Numbered from the stretch's first letter, positions 24,426-33,921 are shown. The stretch is 64,000 bases of DNA from JANJTY01 sp038257155 (GCA_038257155.1 JBBSJP010000020.1:1-64000); one strand, 5' to 3'. The notes: generated by a model from the sequence alone, not told the origin. Program-made: numbers and translations.

Positions 24426-26495
24426 ATGAAAACGAACCAGCCGAATCAGCCGATGCGCTTGTTCATGGTGCTGGCCATGCTGTTGTCGGCGTGCTTTGCG
24501 CAGGCGTCGGTGCCGAACTCGGAACCTGACGAGATTGCCGCGCTGCGCAGCAGCGAATCACGCTCCGCCGAGGACCTGCGCCAGCAGGCGATCGTGCTGC
24601 GCGATGGCAACACCGATCGGGTCTTTCGCGCCTGGGCCAATCTTGCCCTGGCCGAGTTCGAGAACGACCTGGAAAACGCCGACGTCTCGCTGGGCCTTCT
24701 CGACCAGGTGCTCGCCGAGGCGAAGGCACTGAATCTGATGGACCTGCAGTTCGAGATCCTCGGGCGACAGGCCACCATCATGGTCAATCGCGGTCGCTCG
24801 GCCGAGACCGACGTGGTGCTGAATGCGGCCAAGGTTCTGGTGGACGCCACGGGACATCCAGCCTGGCGGGCACGCTGGCTGCACAATCGGGGCGTGCTGG
24901 AACGCAAGCTGGGGCGTTTCGATTCGGCCGAAGACTATTTCCAGCAATCGCTCGCGCTACTGCGAGAACTTGACGACGACCTTGGCGTTGCCCGCGAGCT
25001 GAATTCGATCGGCATGCTGCATGGGCGCACGGGCCGCTTCTCCGATGCCATGCTGGTACACAAGGAAGCCCTGGAGCTGGCGCGCAGGGCGGCAGATCCA
25101 GGCGAGATCGCGCGCAGCCTGCGCCTGCTGGGCGTATTGCATCGCAATCTGGATGACGAGGAACTCGGTAGTCGCTATCTGCGCGAGGCGCTGGAATACG
25201 TCGAGGAACGCAACACACGCGAGGCCATTACCCTGCTGGGTGAACTGACCAAGTCCTTGCTGCTGCTGGGACGACTCGACGAAGCCGAGGCCAGCGCAAC
25301 CCAGGCAGCCCGTTTGGCAGAAGATTCCGGCAGTCCACCCAACCGGGTGAGTGCCTATACCCGCATGGCCGAAGTGCGGCTGGAGCAGGGCAGGCTCGAT
25401 GAAGCAATGCAGTGGACCGAACGCGCCTTCGAGTCGTTCAATGCGGTGGCAATACGTGACCAGATCCTGCTGCGCCTGACGCGCGCCCAGGTGCTTGCCG
25501 CGCGCGGCGAGTCTGGCGAGGCACTCACCGAAGCCAGCACCGTGCTGGAATCCACGCGCAAAGTTGGCGATCGAATCCTTGAACGTACCGCCTTGCGTCT
25601 GCTGGCTGATCAACAGCTGCTGACTGGTGACGCGGCCAATGCCTTTGTCACCCTCAATGCGTATCAGGCGCTGGACAGGGAGCTGGCCATTGACCTCGCG
25701 GCGCGCCGTATCGCGATGCTGGAGGGTAGCCTGGAAAGCGAGCGCATCCAGGCCGAACGGGTATTGCTGGAACGCGACAACGCCATCCAGTCACTCACGC
25801 TCAACCGACAACGCTGGATGGGTGCCGGCCTGGTAATTGGTCTGATCGCGCTGGTGATGCTGGCGGCCCTGCTCTACACCCGCTTCCGCGTGGCAGAACA
25901 AAGCAACCGACAGCTCTCTGATAGTCGAGATGAACTGGCCAAACTGCACCGCGCCCTGGTCGACAGTTCCATCGAGCTTGAGCGAGTGGCGCACAGCGAC
26001 GCCCTGACTGGCCTTGCCAATCGCCACGCCTTGGCCAAGGAGCTGGACAAGCGTCTCGCCCAGGCGCAGGCCGCGGGAAGCCCGCTCAGTGTGCTGATCC
26101 TGGATGTTGACCTGTTCAAGCAGATCAATGACCGGCACGGGCATCTCGCCGGTGATGCGGTATTACGTGAGATCGCGATCCGCCTGCGCAATGCATTGCG
26201 CGGCGACTCGGCCATTGGTCGCTGGGGTGGGGAAGAATTCATCGCCGTGCTCAGCGACTGCGACCAGTCCAACGCCGTGGCCGCTGCCACTCGCCTGTGC
26301 ACCGTTGTTTCCACGCAGCCCGTGTACTTCGAAGGCCGCGACATACCCGTAACCGCCAGCACCGGCGTCGCCACGAGCCTGTTCCCGCACCCCGGCAGCA
26401 TCGATCCGCTGATCGCGACTGCCGACGACGCGCTGTATCGCGCCAAGCATGCGGGGCGGAACCGCAGTGAGGGCACATTGGTTGGAGGCGCGTAG
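24426..26495 (+). CDS. TPR-containing membrane diguanylate cyclase (GGEEF)
   Basis: The protein has 689 residues. A signal-anchor (about 1-28) is followed by a periplasmic region of TPR-like helical repeats (about 40-440), a transmembrane helix (RWMGAGLVIGLIALVMLAALLY, near 460-480), a short coiled linker and a GGDEF domain. The active-site loop is GRWGGEEFIAVLSD, and HSDALTGLANRHALAKELD marks the domain start. The sequence just before GGEEF (RGDSAIGRW) does not fit the RxxD inhibitory site, so product inhibition may be absent. It should make cyclic di-GMP in response to a periplasmic signal. Monocistronic as far as seen. Confidence 0.88.
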   Translation: MKTNQPNQPMRLFMVLAMLLSACFAQASVPNSEPDEIAALRSSESRSAEDLRQQAIVLRDGNTDRVFRAWANLALAEFENDLENADVSLGLLDQVLAEAKALNLMDLQFEILGRQATIMVNRGRSAETDVVLNAAKVLVDATGHPAWRARWLHNRGVLERKLGRFDSAEDYFQQSLALLRELDDDLGVARELNSIGMLHGRTGRFSDAMLVHKEALELARRAADPGEIARSLRLLGVLHRNLDDEELGSRYLREALEYVEERNTREAITLLGELTKSLLLLGRLDEAEASATQAARLAEDSGSPPNRVSAYTRMAEVRLEQGRLDEAMQWTERAFESFNAVAIRDQILLRLTRAQVLAARGESGEALTEASTVLESTRKVGDRILERTALRLLADQQLLTGDAANAFVTLNAYQALDRELAIDLAARRIAMLEGSLESERIQAERVLLERDNAIQSLTLNRQRWMGAGLVIGLIALVMLAALLYTRFRVAEQSNRQLSDSRDELAKLHRALVDSSIELERVAHSDALTGLANRHALAKELDKRLAQAQAAGSPLSVLILDVDLFKQINDRHGHLAGDAVLREIAIRLRNALRGDSAIGRWGGEEFIAVLSDCDQSNAVAAATRLCTVVSTQPVYFEGRDIPVTASTGVATSLFPHPGSIDPLIATADDALYRAKHAGRNRSEGTLVGGA

Positions 26496-26819
26496 CGCAA
26501 ACAACATCGGTCATTGTTGGGCCGGGTGAACTCGCTGGACCAGTGCGCTTGTGCTGGGTCATTCGGAAGGCGCGGCGTCGGCGTACAGACTTCTGGAGCG
26601 GGTTACATGTTAGGTTCGAACGCACCACTCCCGGTTTCAGGCCGGCAGGTGCGGCGCCACGCCTCATGATCCCCATGCTCAGGGGGGTCGAGCTCCAGCA
26701 CTGGCGGGCATTCTTGATGCATTTCGAGTCTGCATTTCGCTCCGCGAACTTCAGGCCTGTAGCTCTTTTCTCCCGAGCTCTACAACGGGCCCACCCCTGG
26801 CCCGACAGGAAACACGTTC
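26496..26819. other. Intergenic gap with no recognised gene
   Basis: These 324 bp lie between the diguanylate cyclase and the hydrolase. Open frames here lack family features and were not called. A T-loop-like GGTTCGAAC at 26613-26621 is not part of a foldable tRNA. No strong promoter or terminator was identified. Confidence 0.4.
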
Positions 26820-27890
26820 ATGCTGAAACGCTCCGCACTCCTGGCCGCGACACTTCTCGGATTTCTGCCCGCGCTGGCCACGGCCGGCGCCGCGCATGAA
26901 CCCGGGCCTGCGCCGCCCGCATGCACTTCGCCTGCGCAGCAGATCGACGAGAAGGGATTTGTGTCCATCGGTGGCATTGAGCAGTGGGTTACCGTGAAGG
27001 GCGACAGCTGTGCCAATCCGATCATCCTGTTCCTCAGTGGCGGCCCGGGAAATCCGCTGAGTCCTCACTCGGACGCAGTTTTCGGCGCATGGACCAAGGA
27101 TTTCACCCTGGTGCAGTGGGACCAGCGCGGAGCCGGCATGACCTACGGCCGCAGCCCGCCGGCCCCCGACGCCACGCTGACAATCACGCAAATGAGCGAT
27201 GACGGTGTCGAACTGGCCGCCTACCTTGCCGACCGTTTCAACAAGGAGAAGCTCATCCTGTGGGGTAGCTCGTGGGGCTCGATCCTGGGCATCCATATGG
27301 CCAAGGCCAGGCCCGAACTGTTTTACGCCCACCTGGGTACCGCTCAGCTTGTCAGCAATCAGGAGAACGAGGCGGTGAGTTACGCCACGTTGCTTGGACT
27401 GGTTCGTGCCGCCGCCGATGAGAAATCGCTCGCGGTGTTGGAGAGTGTTGGCCCACCGCCGTGGACCGATCCGCGCAGCTTCGGCAAGGTGCGTCGCGTG
27501 ATCCGCACGTTCGAGGCCAAGCTCACCACACCACCACCGGAAGCCTGGTGGAAGCGGGCCGCCGAATACACGACGCCCAAGGCTCTGGCCGACTACGAGG
27601 CCGGAGAGGACTATTCGTTCTTGAACTTCGTCGGTCTGAACGGCGACGGCATGGCCTCGCAGGTCGACCTGCCCAAGCTGGGCACCGACTTCGCGATTCC
27701 ATTGTTCTTCGTGCACGGAGCGCAAGACCTGTTGACCACGCCGGATGTCGCGCAGCGCTACTTCGACAGCGTGAAGGCACCACAGAAGCATTTCGTGATG
27801 CTGGAGCACGCGGGTCACGATCCCAACCAGGTCGTCATCGACGCCCAATACGCAATACTCAAGGAGCGCATCCTGCCGCTGACGAATTGA
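26820..27890 (+). CDS. Exported alpha/beta hydrolase, proline-iminopeptidase-like
   Basis: The 356-residue protein has a signal peptide (about 1-22, ending ALATAG). The hydrolase domain has the family oxyanion motif LFLSGGPGNPLSP, then DQRGAGMTYGRS, nucleophile elbow GSSWGS, and the likely catalytic Asp in FVHGAQDLLT and His in EHAGHDP. This order (GGPG, then DQRGxG) is typical of S33 peptidases and related hydrolases. A ribosome site (AGGA) lies about 11 nt upstream of the ATG. Substrate not predictable. Confidence 0.85.
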   Translation: MLKRSALLAATLLGFLPALATAGAAHEPGPAPPACTSPAQQIDEKGFVSIGGIEQWVTVKGDSCANPIILFLSGGPGNPLSPHSDAVFGAWTKDFTLVQWDQRGAGMTYGRSPPAPDATLTITQMSDDGVELAAYLADRFNKEKLILWGSSWGSILGIHMAKARPELFYAHLGTAQLVSNQENEAVSYATLLGLVRAAADEKSLAVLESVGPPPWTDPRSFGKVRRVIRTFEAKLTTPPPEAWWKRAAEYTTPKALADYEAGEDYSFLNFVGLNGDGMASQVDLPKLGTDFAIPLFFVHGAQDLLTTPDVAQRYFDSVKAPQKHFVMLEHAGHDPNQVVIDAQYAILKERILPLTN

Positions 27891-27938
27891 CACCAGCCGG
27901 GTGCGAAAACCGCGGTACGAAAACCGGCTTGAGGTACA

Positions 27939-28616
27939 TTGACGTTCACACCAGGCCCTCTTTGCTGGAGGGCAAATCAGCACGGCCCTGGATCTGCCTT
28001 GAAACTTCCCGGCGAGCTCGTAATCGGTCGGTTCGGCGCTGCACCGATCTCGGTGCATTGGTCGGCCTTGCTGGCGATTCCATTCGCGTGGGCGGCAACC
28101 GGGAGCATGCCGGGTGGACTGGTGGGCTTCGCCGCCTATGTCTGCCTGCTCTTGGTGCATGAGCTGGGGCATGCCCTTGTGGCCCGCGCCAACGGTCTCA
28201 GTGTCTTCTCGGTTCAGGCATTCTGGCTGCATGGCTTGTGCACCTACGAGTCCGCTCGCTCGCGTGGCGCTGAGATTGCCGTGGCATGGGGAGGCGTAGC
28301 GGCGCAGTTGCTGTTGTTCCTTGTCGCATTGGCTCTCGCCAAGGCCACTACCTTGATCACCGGCGATGTCCCGGTGCTGCTGCAGCCGCTTTTCTTCATC
28401 TGGGTGCCGTTGAACCTGCTGATCCTCTTCTACAACCTGCTGCCCATCCCGCCCCTGGATGGAGCGAAGGCCTGGGGCGTACTGCCCCTGCTGTGGCGTC
28501 GGGCGACGGCCCGGAAACCTGCAGCGTTGCCGCCGCGCAGGCGTGCGACGCGCGACTCTCCCGAGAACGTGGTGTCTTTGGAGCAGCGGCGCGAATCTCG
28601 TGGCAGGAAGCCCTAG
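27939..28616 (+). CDS. Site-2-protease-like (M50) membrane metallopeptidase
   Basis: The 225-residue membrane protein has the zinc motif HELGH in LLLVHELGHALVARANG and the second conserved site LLPIPPLDGAKAW, the N-x-x-P-x-x-x-LDG type seen in S2P-like proteases. About four to five transmembrane helices surround them. There is no PDZ domain, unlike RseP. The start is uncertain: TTG at 27939 has GAGG just upstream, and another in-frame TTG at 27999 begins directly at LKLPGELVIGRFG, the family N-terminus. No ATG is available. The C-terminal 40 residues are Arg-rich and cytoplasmic. Confidence 0.75.
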   Translation: MTFTPGPLCWRANQHGPGSALKLPGELVIGRFGAAPISVHWSALLAIPFAWAATGSMPGGLVGFAAYVCLLLVHELGHALVARANGLSVFSVQAFWLHGLCTYESARSRGAEIAVAWGGVAAQLLLFLVALALAKATTLITGDVPVLLQPLFFIWVPLNLLILFYNLLPIPPLDGAKAWGVLPLLWRRATARKPAALPPRRRATRDSPENVVSLEQRRESRGRKP

Positions 28617-28870
28617 CCGGCGGATCTGACGGCTGTTGATGCGCGTTCGCTGCGGTTGGCGGAATTCTCATCCATGCAGCGTAGCGGACTGCAATGGCTT
28701 ACCCGACGACGCAGGGGCAAGCGAACGGCGTTTCCGCCGCCGACAGCATGCTATTTTTCGCCGATGAACTGCTCTCCTTACTGCATGGCTCCACATGCGG
28801 GCGTGACGGGTTGCGCGCTGACCGCCGCGCAGCGACCCATCGTGAAACCGTTGACGCGGGTTTCATCGCG

Positions 28871-31027
28871 ATGAGATTCCGATTGGCCTGGCTCAGGCTG
28901 CCGCGATTTGCCCTGCTGTTGCTCGCGGCAATCAATGTGTCGGCAGCAGACGTCGACGGCGCAGCGGAGTTGCTTTCGGAGTGCCGCCACTTGCGCCTGG
29001 CCGAACCTGCCGATGCCTTGCCGCGATGTGAAGCCGCCGCCGCCGCGATGCTCGCGCTGGACGATCACGAGGCTGGCTTCGAAGCCTGGATGCACGCGGC
29101 CGAGGTGGCCTCGCAACTCGGCGATCGGGCGCGCGCCGAGGCCGCCCTCGATCAGGCCGTGCCGCTGCTAGTGCGGGTACGGGATCCGCTGGCGGCGCAC
29201 CGGCTGGCGCGGCGGCGCGGGCTGAATGCCTACCGCGACGGCCGCCCGGTCGACGCGCTGTCGCGTTTTCTGGAGGCACTGGCGGCCGCGCGCGCCAGCG
29301 ACGACACCCAGGCCATCGCGATCAGCGAGAACGATCTCGGCGTCATCCATCGACACCTTGGCAATCACGCAGTCGCGCTCGGCCACCTGCAGTCCAGCCT
29401 GCAGCTGCGCAGCGTGCACGCTGAATCCGGGCATGGCGCCTTGCTTGCCAACATCGGCAGCCTGTATCTGGAGCTGGGAGACCTGGCCGCCGCCCGTCGC
29501 GACCTGGAACGGGCCCTCGACGACCACCGCGACAACGGCCGCGAAATGCAGGCCCAGCAGACCATCGAAGAACTGGCGCGACTGGACGAGCGGGAGGGTC
29601 GTCCCGCCGATGCGCAGGCACGTCTGCGGGATGCGCTTGATTACTACCGCGACGTGCGTGCGCCGCGCGATCAGTTGCGGGTAGCACTGCGCCTGGCGAG
29701 CCTGGAGGCCGAGCAGGGCGCGCGCAAACCGGCGCAAGCCTGGCTCGAAGAGGCTCGCAGGCTGGCCCGCGAGCTGGATCGCCACGGGCTGCTGCAGGTC
29801 GAGCTGATTGCTGCGCGACTGGCGGACAGCGACGCCGCCCGCCGCCACACCTATGCCGCGCTGGCCGCCGCATTGGCGGATGCCGGCGAGAGTGCCACCG
29901 CGCGCAGCGCCGATGCGCACGCGGCGCTGGCGGATCTTGCCGAAGCACTTGGTCAGCCGCAGCAGGGGCTGGTCCACCTGCGGGAATCCCACCGCCTGGC
30001 TACAGCGCTGCAGGATTCGCGGCATGGCGAGCGCCTTGACGCATTGCGGGTGCGTTTCGACGTGGCCCGACTGGAGGCAGAACGCGACCGCCTGTTCGCG
30101 GAATCGGCGCGGCAGGAGGCCTTGGTCGCAGTTCGCCGCTTCGAGACCTTGCTGGTCGCCGTTGCTGCCCTGCTCGCGCTGGCTGCTCTGGCCATGATGT
30201 CGCAGGCGCGTCTGTACCGGCAACGGCGCCACGCCGACTTGCAGCGGGTTGCGCTTGAACTGCGCATCGGTGACGCGCGGCAGGCGGCCACCCTGCTGCG
30301 CAGCGACCTGCGCTCCACCGAGTGGCTGCTCGAGCAGCAACATCGTGCCGCACTGGTGTTCGACGCCGCCGGCACGGTGCGCGCGATCACGGCGAGCGCA
30401 GCACTGGAGCTGGGACGGCCGCTGGCCGAGCTGCAACACCGCAAGCTGGGCGAGGTGATGGATCCCGAGGTGGCCGAATGGGCCCAGTCGCTGGTCGATT
30501 CTGCCTCGCTGGCCGAGGGTGCGGCTGGCGTTGACCTTGGAGAACGCCTGATCGGCGGCGACGGAATGCGCGTGCGCTGTCGCAAGCTGGACCTGGAGGA
30601 AGAGCTGGGCGTGCTGCTGATCGGGCGCGATGCGCCTGCCGCCGGCGACACGGCAGTGGCCGAAGCGGCCGGCAATGACGCGCCTTCGGCAAGGGTCGAG
30701 GAGGATTCGCGCAGTGCCTTCCGCAGCCGCCTGGTCGACTTGATGCAGGCGAGCACGGACGCCTGGGAACGGGCTACCCGCAAGAGCCGGGTCGAACTGG
30801 CCGAAGCCAGCGGGATCTGGCGCATCACCATCGACGACGGACGCTTGCGGGTGCGCGCACTCGACCGCTACCTGCGCGCCGACACCCTGCCCGAACGCCC
30901 GCGCTGGCGCGAAGTGCTGCGCACCGCGTATTTCGTGCTGGCTGAAGTGCCCCTCGAAGCCGAGCAGCGGCAACGCATCGAATCCCTGGTCGAGGAGTTG
31001 TTGCACCTGGCCCGCGATCGCGAGTGA
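28871..31027 (+). CDS. TPR sensor protein with transmembrane helix and PAS-like/C-terminal regulatory domain
   Basis: The 718-residue protein has an N-terminal signal or anchor (RFALLLLAAINVSA), then helical TPR-like repeats (about 60-390), a transmembrane segment (about 420-445, LLVAVAALLALAALAMM), a coiled linker, and a PAS-like domain with HRAALVFDAAGTVRAITASA. The C-terminal ~90 residues (LVDLMQASTDAWERATRKS, IWRITIDDGRLRVRALDRYL, WREVLRTAYFVLAEV) form a compact domain not assigned here. The layout parallels the TPR diguanylate cyclase nearby, with this domain in place of GGDEF. The ATG at 28871 starts the signal sequence; the open frame extends 59 codons further up. Likely signal transduction; output unknown. 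Confidence 0.7.
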   Translation: MRFRLAWLRLPRFALLLLAAINVSAADVDGAAELLSECRHLRLAEPADALPRCEAAAAAMLALDDHEAGFEAWMHAAEVASQLGDRARAEAALDQAVPLLVRVRDPLAAHRLARRRGLNAYRDGRPVDALSRFLEALAAARASDDTQAIAISENDLGVIHRHLGNHAVALGHLQSSLQLRSVHAESGHGALLANIGSLYLELGDLAAARRDLERALDDHRDNGREMQAQQTIEELARLDEREGRPADAQARLRDALDYYRDVRAPRDQLRVALRLASLEAEQGARKPAQAWLEEARRLARELDRHGLLQVELIAARLADSDAARRHTYAALAAALADAGESATARSADAHAALADLAEALGQPQQGLVHLRESHRLATALQDSRHGERLDALRVRFDVARLEAERDRLFAESARQEALVAVRRFETLLVAVAALLALAALAMMSQARLYRQRRHADLQRVALELRIGDARQAATLLRSDLRSTEWLLEQQHRAALVFDAAGTVRAITASAALELGRPLAELQHRKLGEVMDPEVAEWAQSLVDSASLAEGAAGVDLGERLIGGDGMRVRCRKLDLEEELGVLLIGRDAPAAGDTAVAEAAGNDAPSARVEEDSRSAFRSRLVDLMQASTDAWERATRKSRVELAEASGIWRITIDDGRLRVRALDRYLRADTLPERPRWREVLRTAYFVLAEVPLEAEQRQRIESLVEELLHLARDRE

Positions 31028-31183
31028 TTGGAAGCGCGATTGAAGTTCGGTCCCGGGCGTCGCAGACCCGCACTGCCGAAGCGTTTGGCAAGATTTGCGT
31101 CCGGGTCGCCCACCGAGGCGGCTCCCACACGGGGCCTGCCCAAGCCCGATCGCGTCAACGGGCTGCCGGTTGCGCTGGTGCCC

Positions 31184-31612
31184 TCAGCGCGGCGGAGGTG
31201 CCGGGATGACGCGCGCCTCGCAGCGCACGCAGGTGCCTTTCACGCCGTGCGACAGATTGTAGAGCGCGTGATGATCGTCGTGCAGGAAGCTCGCCGGCTG
31301 CTCGACCACGAACACCACGCTACCGATGTCGCCCGGGCCGCTCCGTGCGTGCACCTGGCAGGTGCGCGAGGCCATGTGACGCGTCGTGCCGTAGTCATCG
31401 TCGAACTGACCGCACTCACGAGAGTCATCGGCGTCCTGCTCCGGCAGGACACTGCACTGCTCGGGCTCCCTAAGCCAGCTGCCGGAGAACTCGAATGTGG
31501 AGACCGGCACCGGGTGGCCGTTGGCGCACCAGGTCGGGGTGGGCAACTCGCCGTGGGCGAGGCATGAACCGGCCAGCGCGGCCAGGGTGATCGCTGCAAG
31601 CAGATGTCGCAT
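31184..31612 (-). CDS. Small secreted cysteine-containing protein, unknown (paralogue A)
   Basis: The 142-residue protein has a signal peptide (MRHLLAAITLAALAGSCLA), then PTWCANGHPVP and further cysteines in EQCSV, RECGQF, RTCQV and GTCVRCEARV. The N-terminal W-C-x-x-G-H and the C-terminal C-x-x-C resemble the neighbouring gene at 31808-32218, suggesting a tandem duplicate that has diverged strongly. No known family recognised. Probably periplasmic or secreted and disulfide-bonded. Confidence 0.6.
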   Translation of the reverse strand: MRHLLAAITLAALAGSCLAHGELPTPTWCANGHPVPVSTFEFSGSWLREPEQCSVLPEQDADDSRECGQFDDDYGTTRHMASRTCQVHARSGPGDIGSVVFVVEQPASFLHDDHHALYNLSHGVKGTCVRCEARVIPAPPPR

Positions 31613-31807
31613 GGGGGTTCCGTCGTTGCGTCTTGGGTATCCCGAGACTATGCCGTCAACGGCGATCTACCCAAGCATTTTTCCGGGCACAAATGGGACC
31701 ATGTGCGCGCCGCCATTGAAATTCAATGGCTTGCAATGGGGCGTGGGCGAGACGGGCGATGCGAATCGCATCGCCCGTGGGACCGGCAGCTGTGGTGGCA
31801 GGAGCCG

Positions 31808-32218
31808 TCAGCGTTCGATATCGAGCCGGAGCATGCGCAAGGGCATGCATTTCTCGCACTTGAAGGAGAGCCCCTGATTGAGCGAGTAGCCATATATCTG
31901 GCTGGTGTAGGTGGTCGGGGAATACGCAATGGTGCGCACCTGTCCGGCGTTGGAAACGCCGAAGGTCGGGCCGCTCCAGCCGGTGTAGACAGCGCATGCG
32001 GCGTTCGAGGCATGGAACGCGATGTAGCGATCCACATCTTCACCAATGAGGGAGGTCGGAATCGGCATCAGGTGATTGTCTGCATAGTCCTCCATTTGCG
32101 GGCCGGTCATCGACATGTTGGCCACCTGAGTGATGTGGCCACGATGGCACCAGGGGACCGCCTGGGCAGTGAGGGTGAATCCGAGGCCGAGCAGCAGGAC
32201 AGGAAGGATGCGCTTCAT
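31808..32218 (-). CDS. Small secreted cysteine-containing protein, unknown (paralogue B)
   Basis: The 136-residue protein has a signal peptide (MKRILPVLLLGLGFTLTAQA), then VPWCHRGHITQVANMSMTG, a single Cys in AACAVYTGWSG, and a C-terminal SFKCEKCMPLRML. The W-C-x-x-G-H and C-x-x-C features match the gene downstream on the same strand. A ribosome site complement (gtttctcct) lies directly upstream of the ATG. The C-x-x-C could be redox-active or metal-binding. Function unknown. Confidence 0.65.
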   Translation of the reverse strand: MKRILPVLLLGLGFTLTAQAVPWCHRGHITQVANMSMTGPQMEDYADNHLMPIPTSLIGEDVDRYIAFHASNAACAVYTGWSGPTFGVSNAGQVRTIAYSPTTYTSQIYGYSLNQGLSFKCEKCMPLRMLRLDIER

Positions 32219-32610
32219 GGGGTTTCTCCTAGGGTCAGGGTCGTGAATGAATCAATGCCCGGCCGGTATCGACCGCGGTGCCTCCACGCTAGGAGCCGGG
32301 ACCAGTGCGGTCGAGGATCATCTGGTGACCAGACGGGACGATTTGGGATCATCTGCGGCGACCTCGGGCCAATCGCAGGGCAGACGGCAGGTGTGCAGCC
32401 AGTTGGGCGCGGCCGGAACCGCTCGGCGCCCGGATCGCAGGGCGAGTCGGTCTCCGCGCCAAGGTCCTGCAACAGTGTTGTCGGAGCAGGTCATCGCGCT
32501 GTGGGCTGGCGCCTTGCCCGATTCCAGTCTATGTGCGGTAGCGGACCGATACGCCGGTGCATCGCTGTCAGTCTTTGACTTCTCAGGCCCAGACGAAGCG
32601 GGTACCGACC
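32219..32610. other. Divergent intergenic gap with one short palindrome
   Basis: The 392 bp separate the secreted pair from the Crp/Fnr-type regulator. TCTGGT-G-ACCAGA at 32321-32333 is a 6+1+6 palindrome that could be an operator half-site pair, but no matching copy was seen elsewhere. No gene or RNA was recognised. Confidence 0.35.
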
Positions 32611-33381
32611 ATGTCGACGACAGCCAAGCCAATGATGATGCAGCCAGACACACATCCCAAGAATGCCTTGTTCGCGGGATTGCGCGACGAGCAACTGCAG
32701 CGTGTGACTGAGGAGCTTGAGTGCGTTCCCCTGGCGCTTGGGCAGGTGCTCTATGAATCTGGCGAGACGATGAGTCACGCCTATTTTCCGATCGATTGCA
32801 TCGTTTCGCTGCTTTACGTCATGGAGAACGGCGAATCCGCGGAGATTGCCGTGGTGGGCCACGAAGGGATGGTTGGCATCGCCTTGTTCATGGGTGGCGA
32901 GTCCACCATGAGCCGCGCCGTGGTGCAGAACGCTGGACACGCTTACCGGATGCCGGCGGCCGCCCTGATAGCGGAGTTCGGTCGCGGCCAGGACTTTAGC
33001 CAACGCTTGCTGATGTTTTCGCTGACCTTGATCAACCAGATGGTGCAGACTGCTGCCTGCAATCGACATCACACGCTTGATCAGCAGTTGTGCCGCTGGA
33101 TGTTGATGAGCCTCGATCGGCTGCCCAACGAGCGCATCGAAATGACCGAGAAGCTGATCGGCAACATGCTGGGCATCAGTGGTCCCGCAGCGGGTGCCGC
33201 CGCTGCCGCGTTGCAGGCCTCGGGTCTGGTTGATTATGCCGACGGCATTATCCTGGCGCGGGATCGCGCCGGCCTGGAGCGGCGTTCATGTGAATGCTAC
33301 GCCGCGGTCAAACGCGAGACCGATCGCCTGCTGCCTCCCGCAATGGCCAGCGCTGAAGCGTTTGAGGTTGAGCCTGGCTGA
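32611..33381 (+). CDS. Crp/Fnr-family transcriptional regulator
   Basis: The 256-residue protein has an N-terminal cyclic-nucleotide-binding-like beta-barrel (about 20-145; FAGLRDEQLQRVTEELE, LGQVLYESGETMSHAYFP, VVGHEGMVGIALFMGG) and a C-terminal winged helix (about 165-235; MTEKLIGNMLGISG). The barrel lacks an obvious R-S/T pair for cAMP binding, and no Fnr-type N-terminal Cys cluster is present, so the signal is unknown. The recognition helix is unusually Ala-rich (GPAAGAAAAALQASG), which would be weak in DNA contacts compared with the usual R/S/T-containing helix. It starts at the ATG preceding STTAKPMMM. Confidence 0.8.
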   Translation: MSTTAKPMMMQPDTHPKNALFAGLRDEQLQRVTEELECVPLALGQVLYESGETMSHAYFPIDCIVSLLYVMENGESAEIAVVGHEGMVGIALFMGGESTMSRAVVQNAGHAYRMPAAALIAEFGRGQDFSQRLLMFSLTLINQMVQTAACNRHHTLDQQLCRWMLMSLDRLPNERIEMTEKLIGNMLGISGPAAGAAAAALQASGLVDYADGIILARDRAGLERRSCECYAAVKRETDRLLPPAMASAEAFEVEPG

Positions 33382-33513
33382 GCCGTTGGGCGGTTTCTGG
33401 TGATGATGGCCCATGACCCGATAGCGCCAGCAGCGTGCTGGAGCGCGTCGAGTGTCTCGCCCGCCGATGCCATCGGGCCTTATGCTGTCGGCCTCGTGAA
33501 TCGGAAGCCACGC

Positions 33514-33921
33514 ATGAACCCACAGCTGTTCCCACGCTGGCCAGTGACGACGGTGGCGGCGCTCGGCATCGCGCTGCACGTCTGGATCCTGATGTTCGAG
33601 ACCAGCACCAGTGAGGACGCCGGCGCCCTGGCCTTCACTCTCGGGTTGCTGGCGTGGTCGTGGTTTCCCTACCTGCTTTGCCCGATGGTGGCCTACGTGG
33701 CCAAGCGCGGTGCAGCGCCTGCGCTGGCGGCGGGTGGCGCGATCGCGGCGCTTGGCCCGGATCTTTTCACCTTCCACGCCGTGTTCGTGGCGCCGACCTC
33801 GTCCACCGCCGCGATCGCCTTGCTGTTCACGCCGCTGATCAATCTGCTGGTGATGCTGCCCTTGGGCATGCTGGCGGCGTATTTGCTGTTGCGCGTGAGA
33901 GCCGTTCCCCTGCGGCACTGA
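33514..33921 (+). CDS. Small four-helix membrane protein of unknown function
   Basis: The 135-residue protein has about four hydrophobic segments (TVAALGIALHVWILMFE; ALAFTLGLLAWSWFPYLL; APALAAGGAIAALGP; AIALLFTPLINLLVMLPLG). The final ~10 residues are basic. No family assigned. The start ATG at 33514 has no strong ribosome site; a GTG at 33496 is an alternative. No partner gene is evident. Confidence 0.55.
   Translation: MNPQLFPRWPVTTVAALGIALHVWILMFETSTSEDAGALAFTLGLLAWSWFPYLLCPMVAYVAKRGAAPALAAGGAIAALGPDLFTFHAVFVAPTSSTAAIALLFTPLINLLVMLPLGMLAAYLLLRVRAVPLRH

Noticed and set aside
26613..26621. GGTTCGAAC like a tRNA T-loop
   Set aside because: The flanking bases do not form a T-stem, and no acceptor or anticodon arms are present.
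26543..26899. A 118-codon frame before the alpha/beta hydrolase
   Set aside because: It has no domain, signal peptide or ribosome site and overlaps the hydrolase signal peptide region.
32321..32333. TCTGGTGACCAGA palindrome as a binding site for the neighbouring Crp/Fnr protein
   Set aside because: A single short palindrome without a second copy or matching consensus is not enough.
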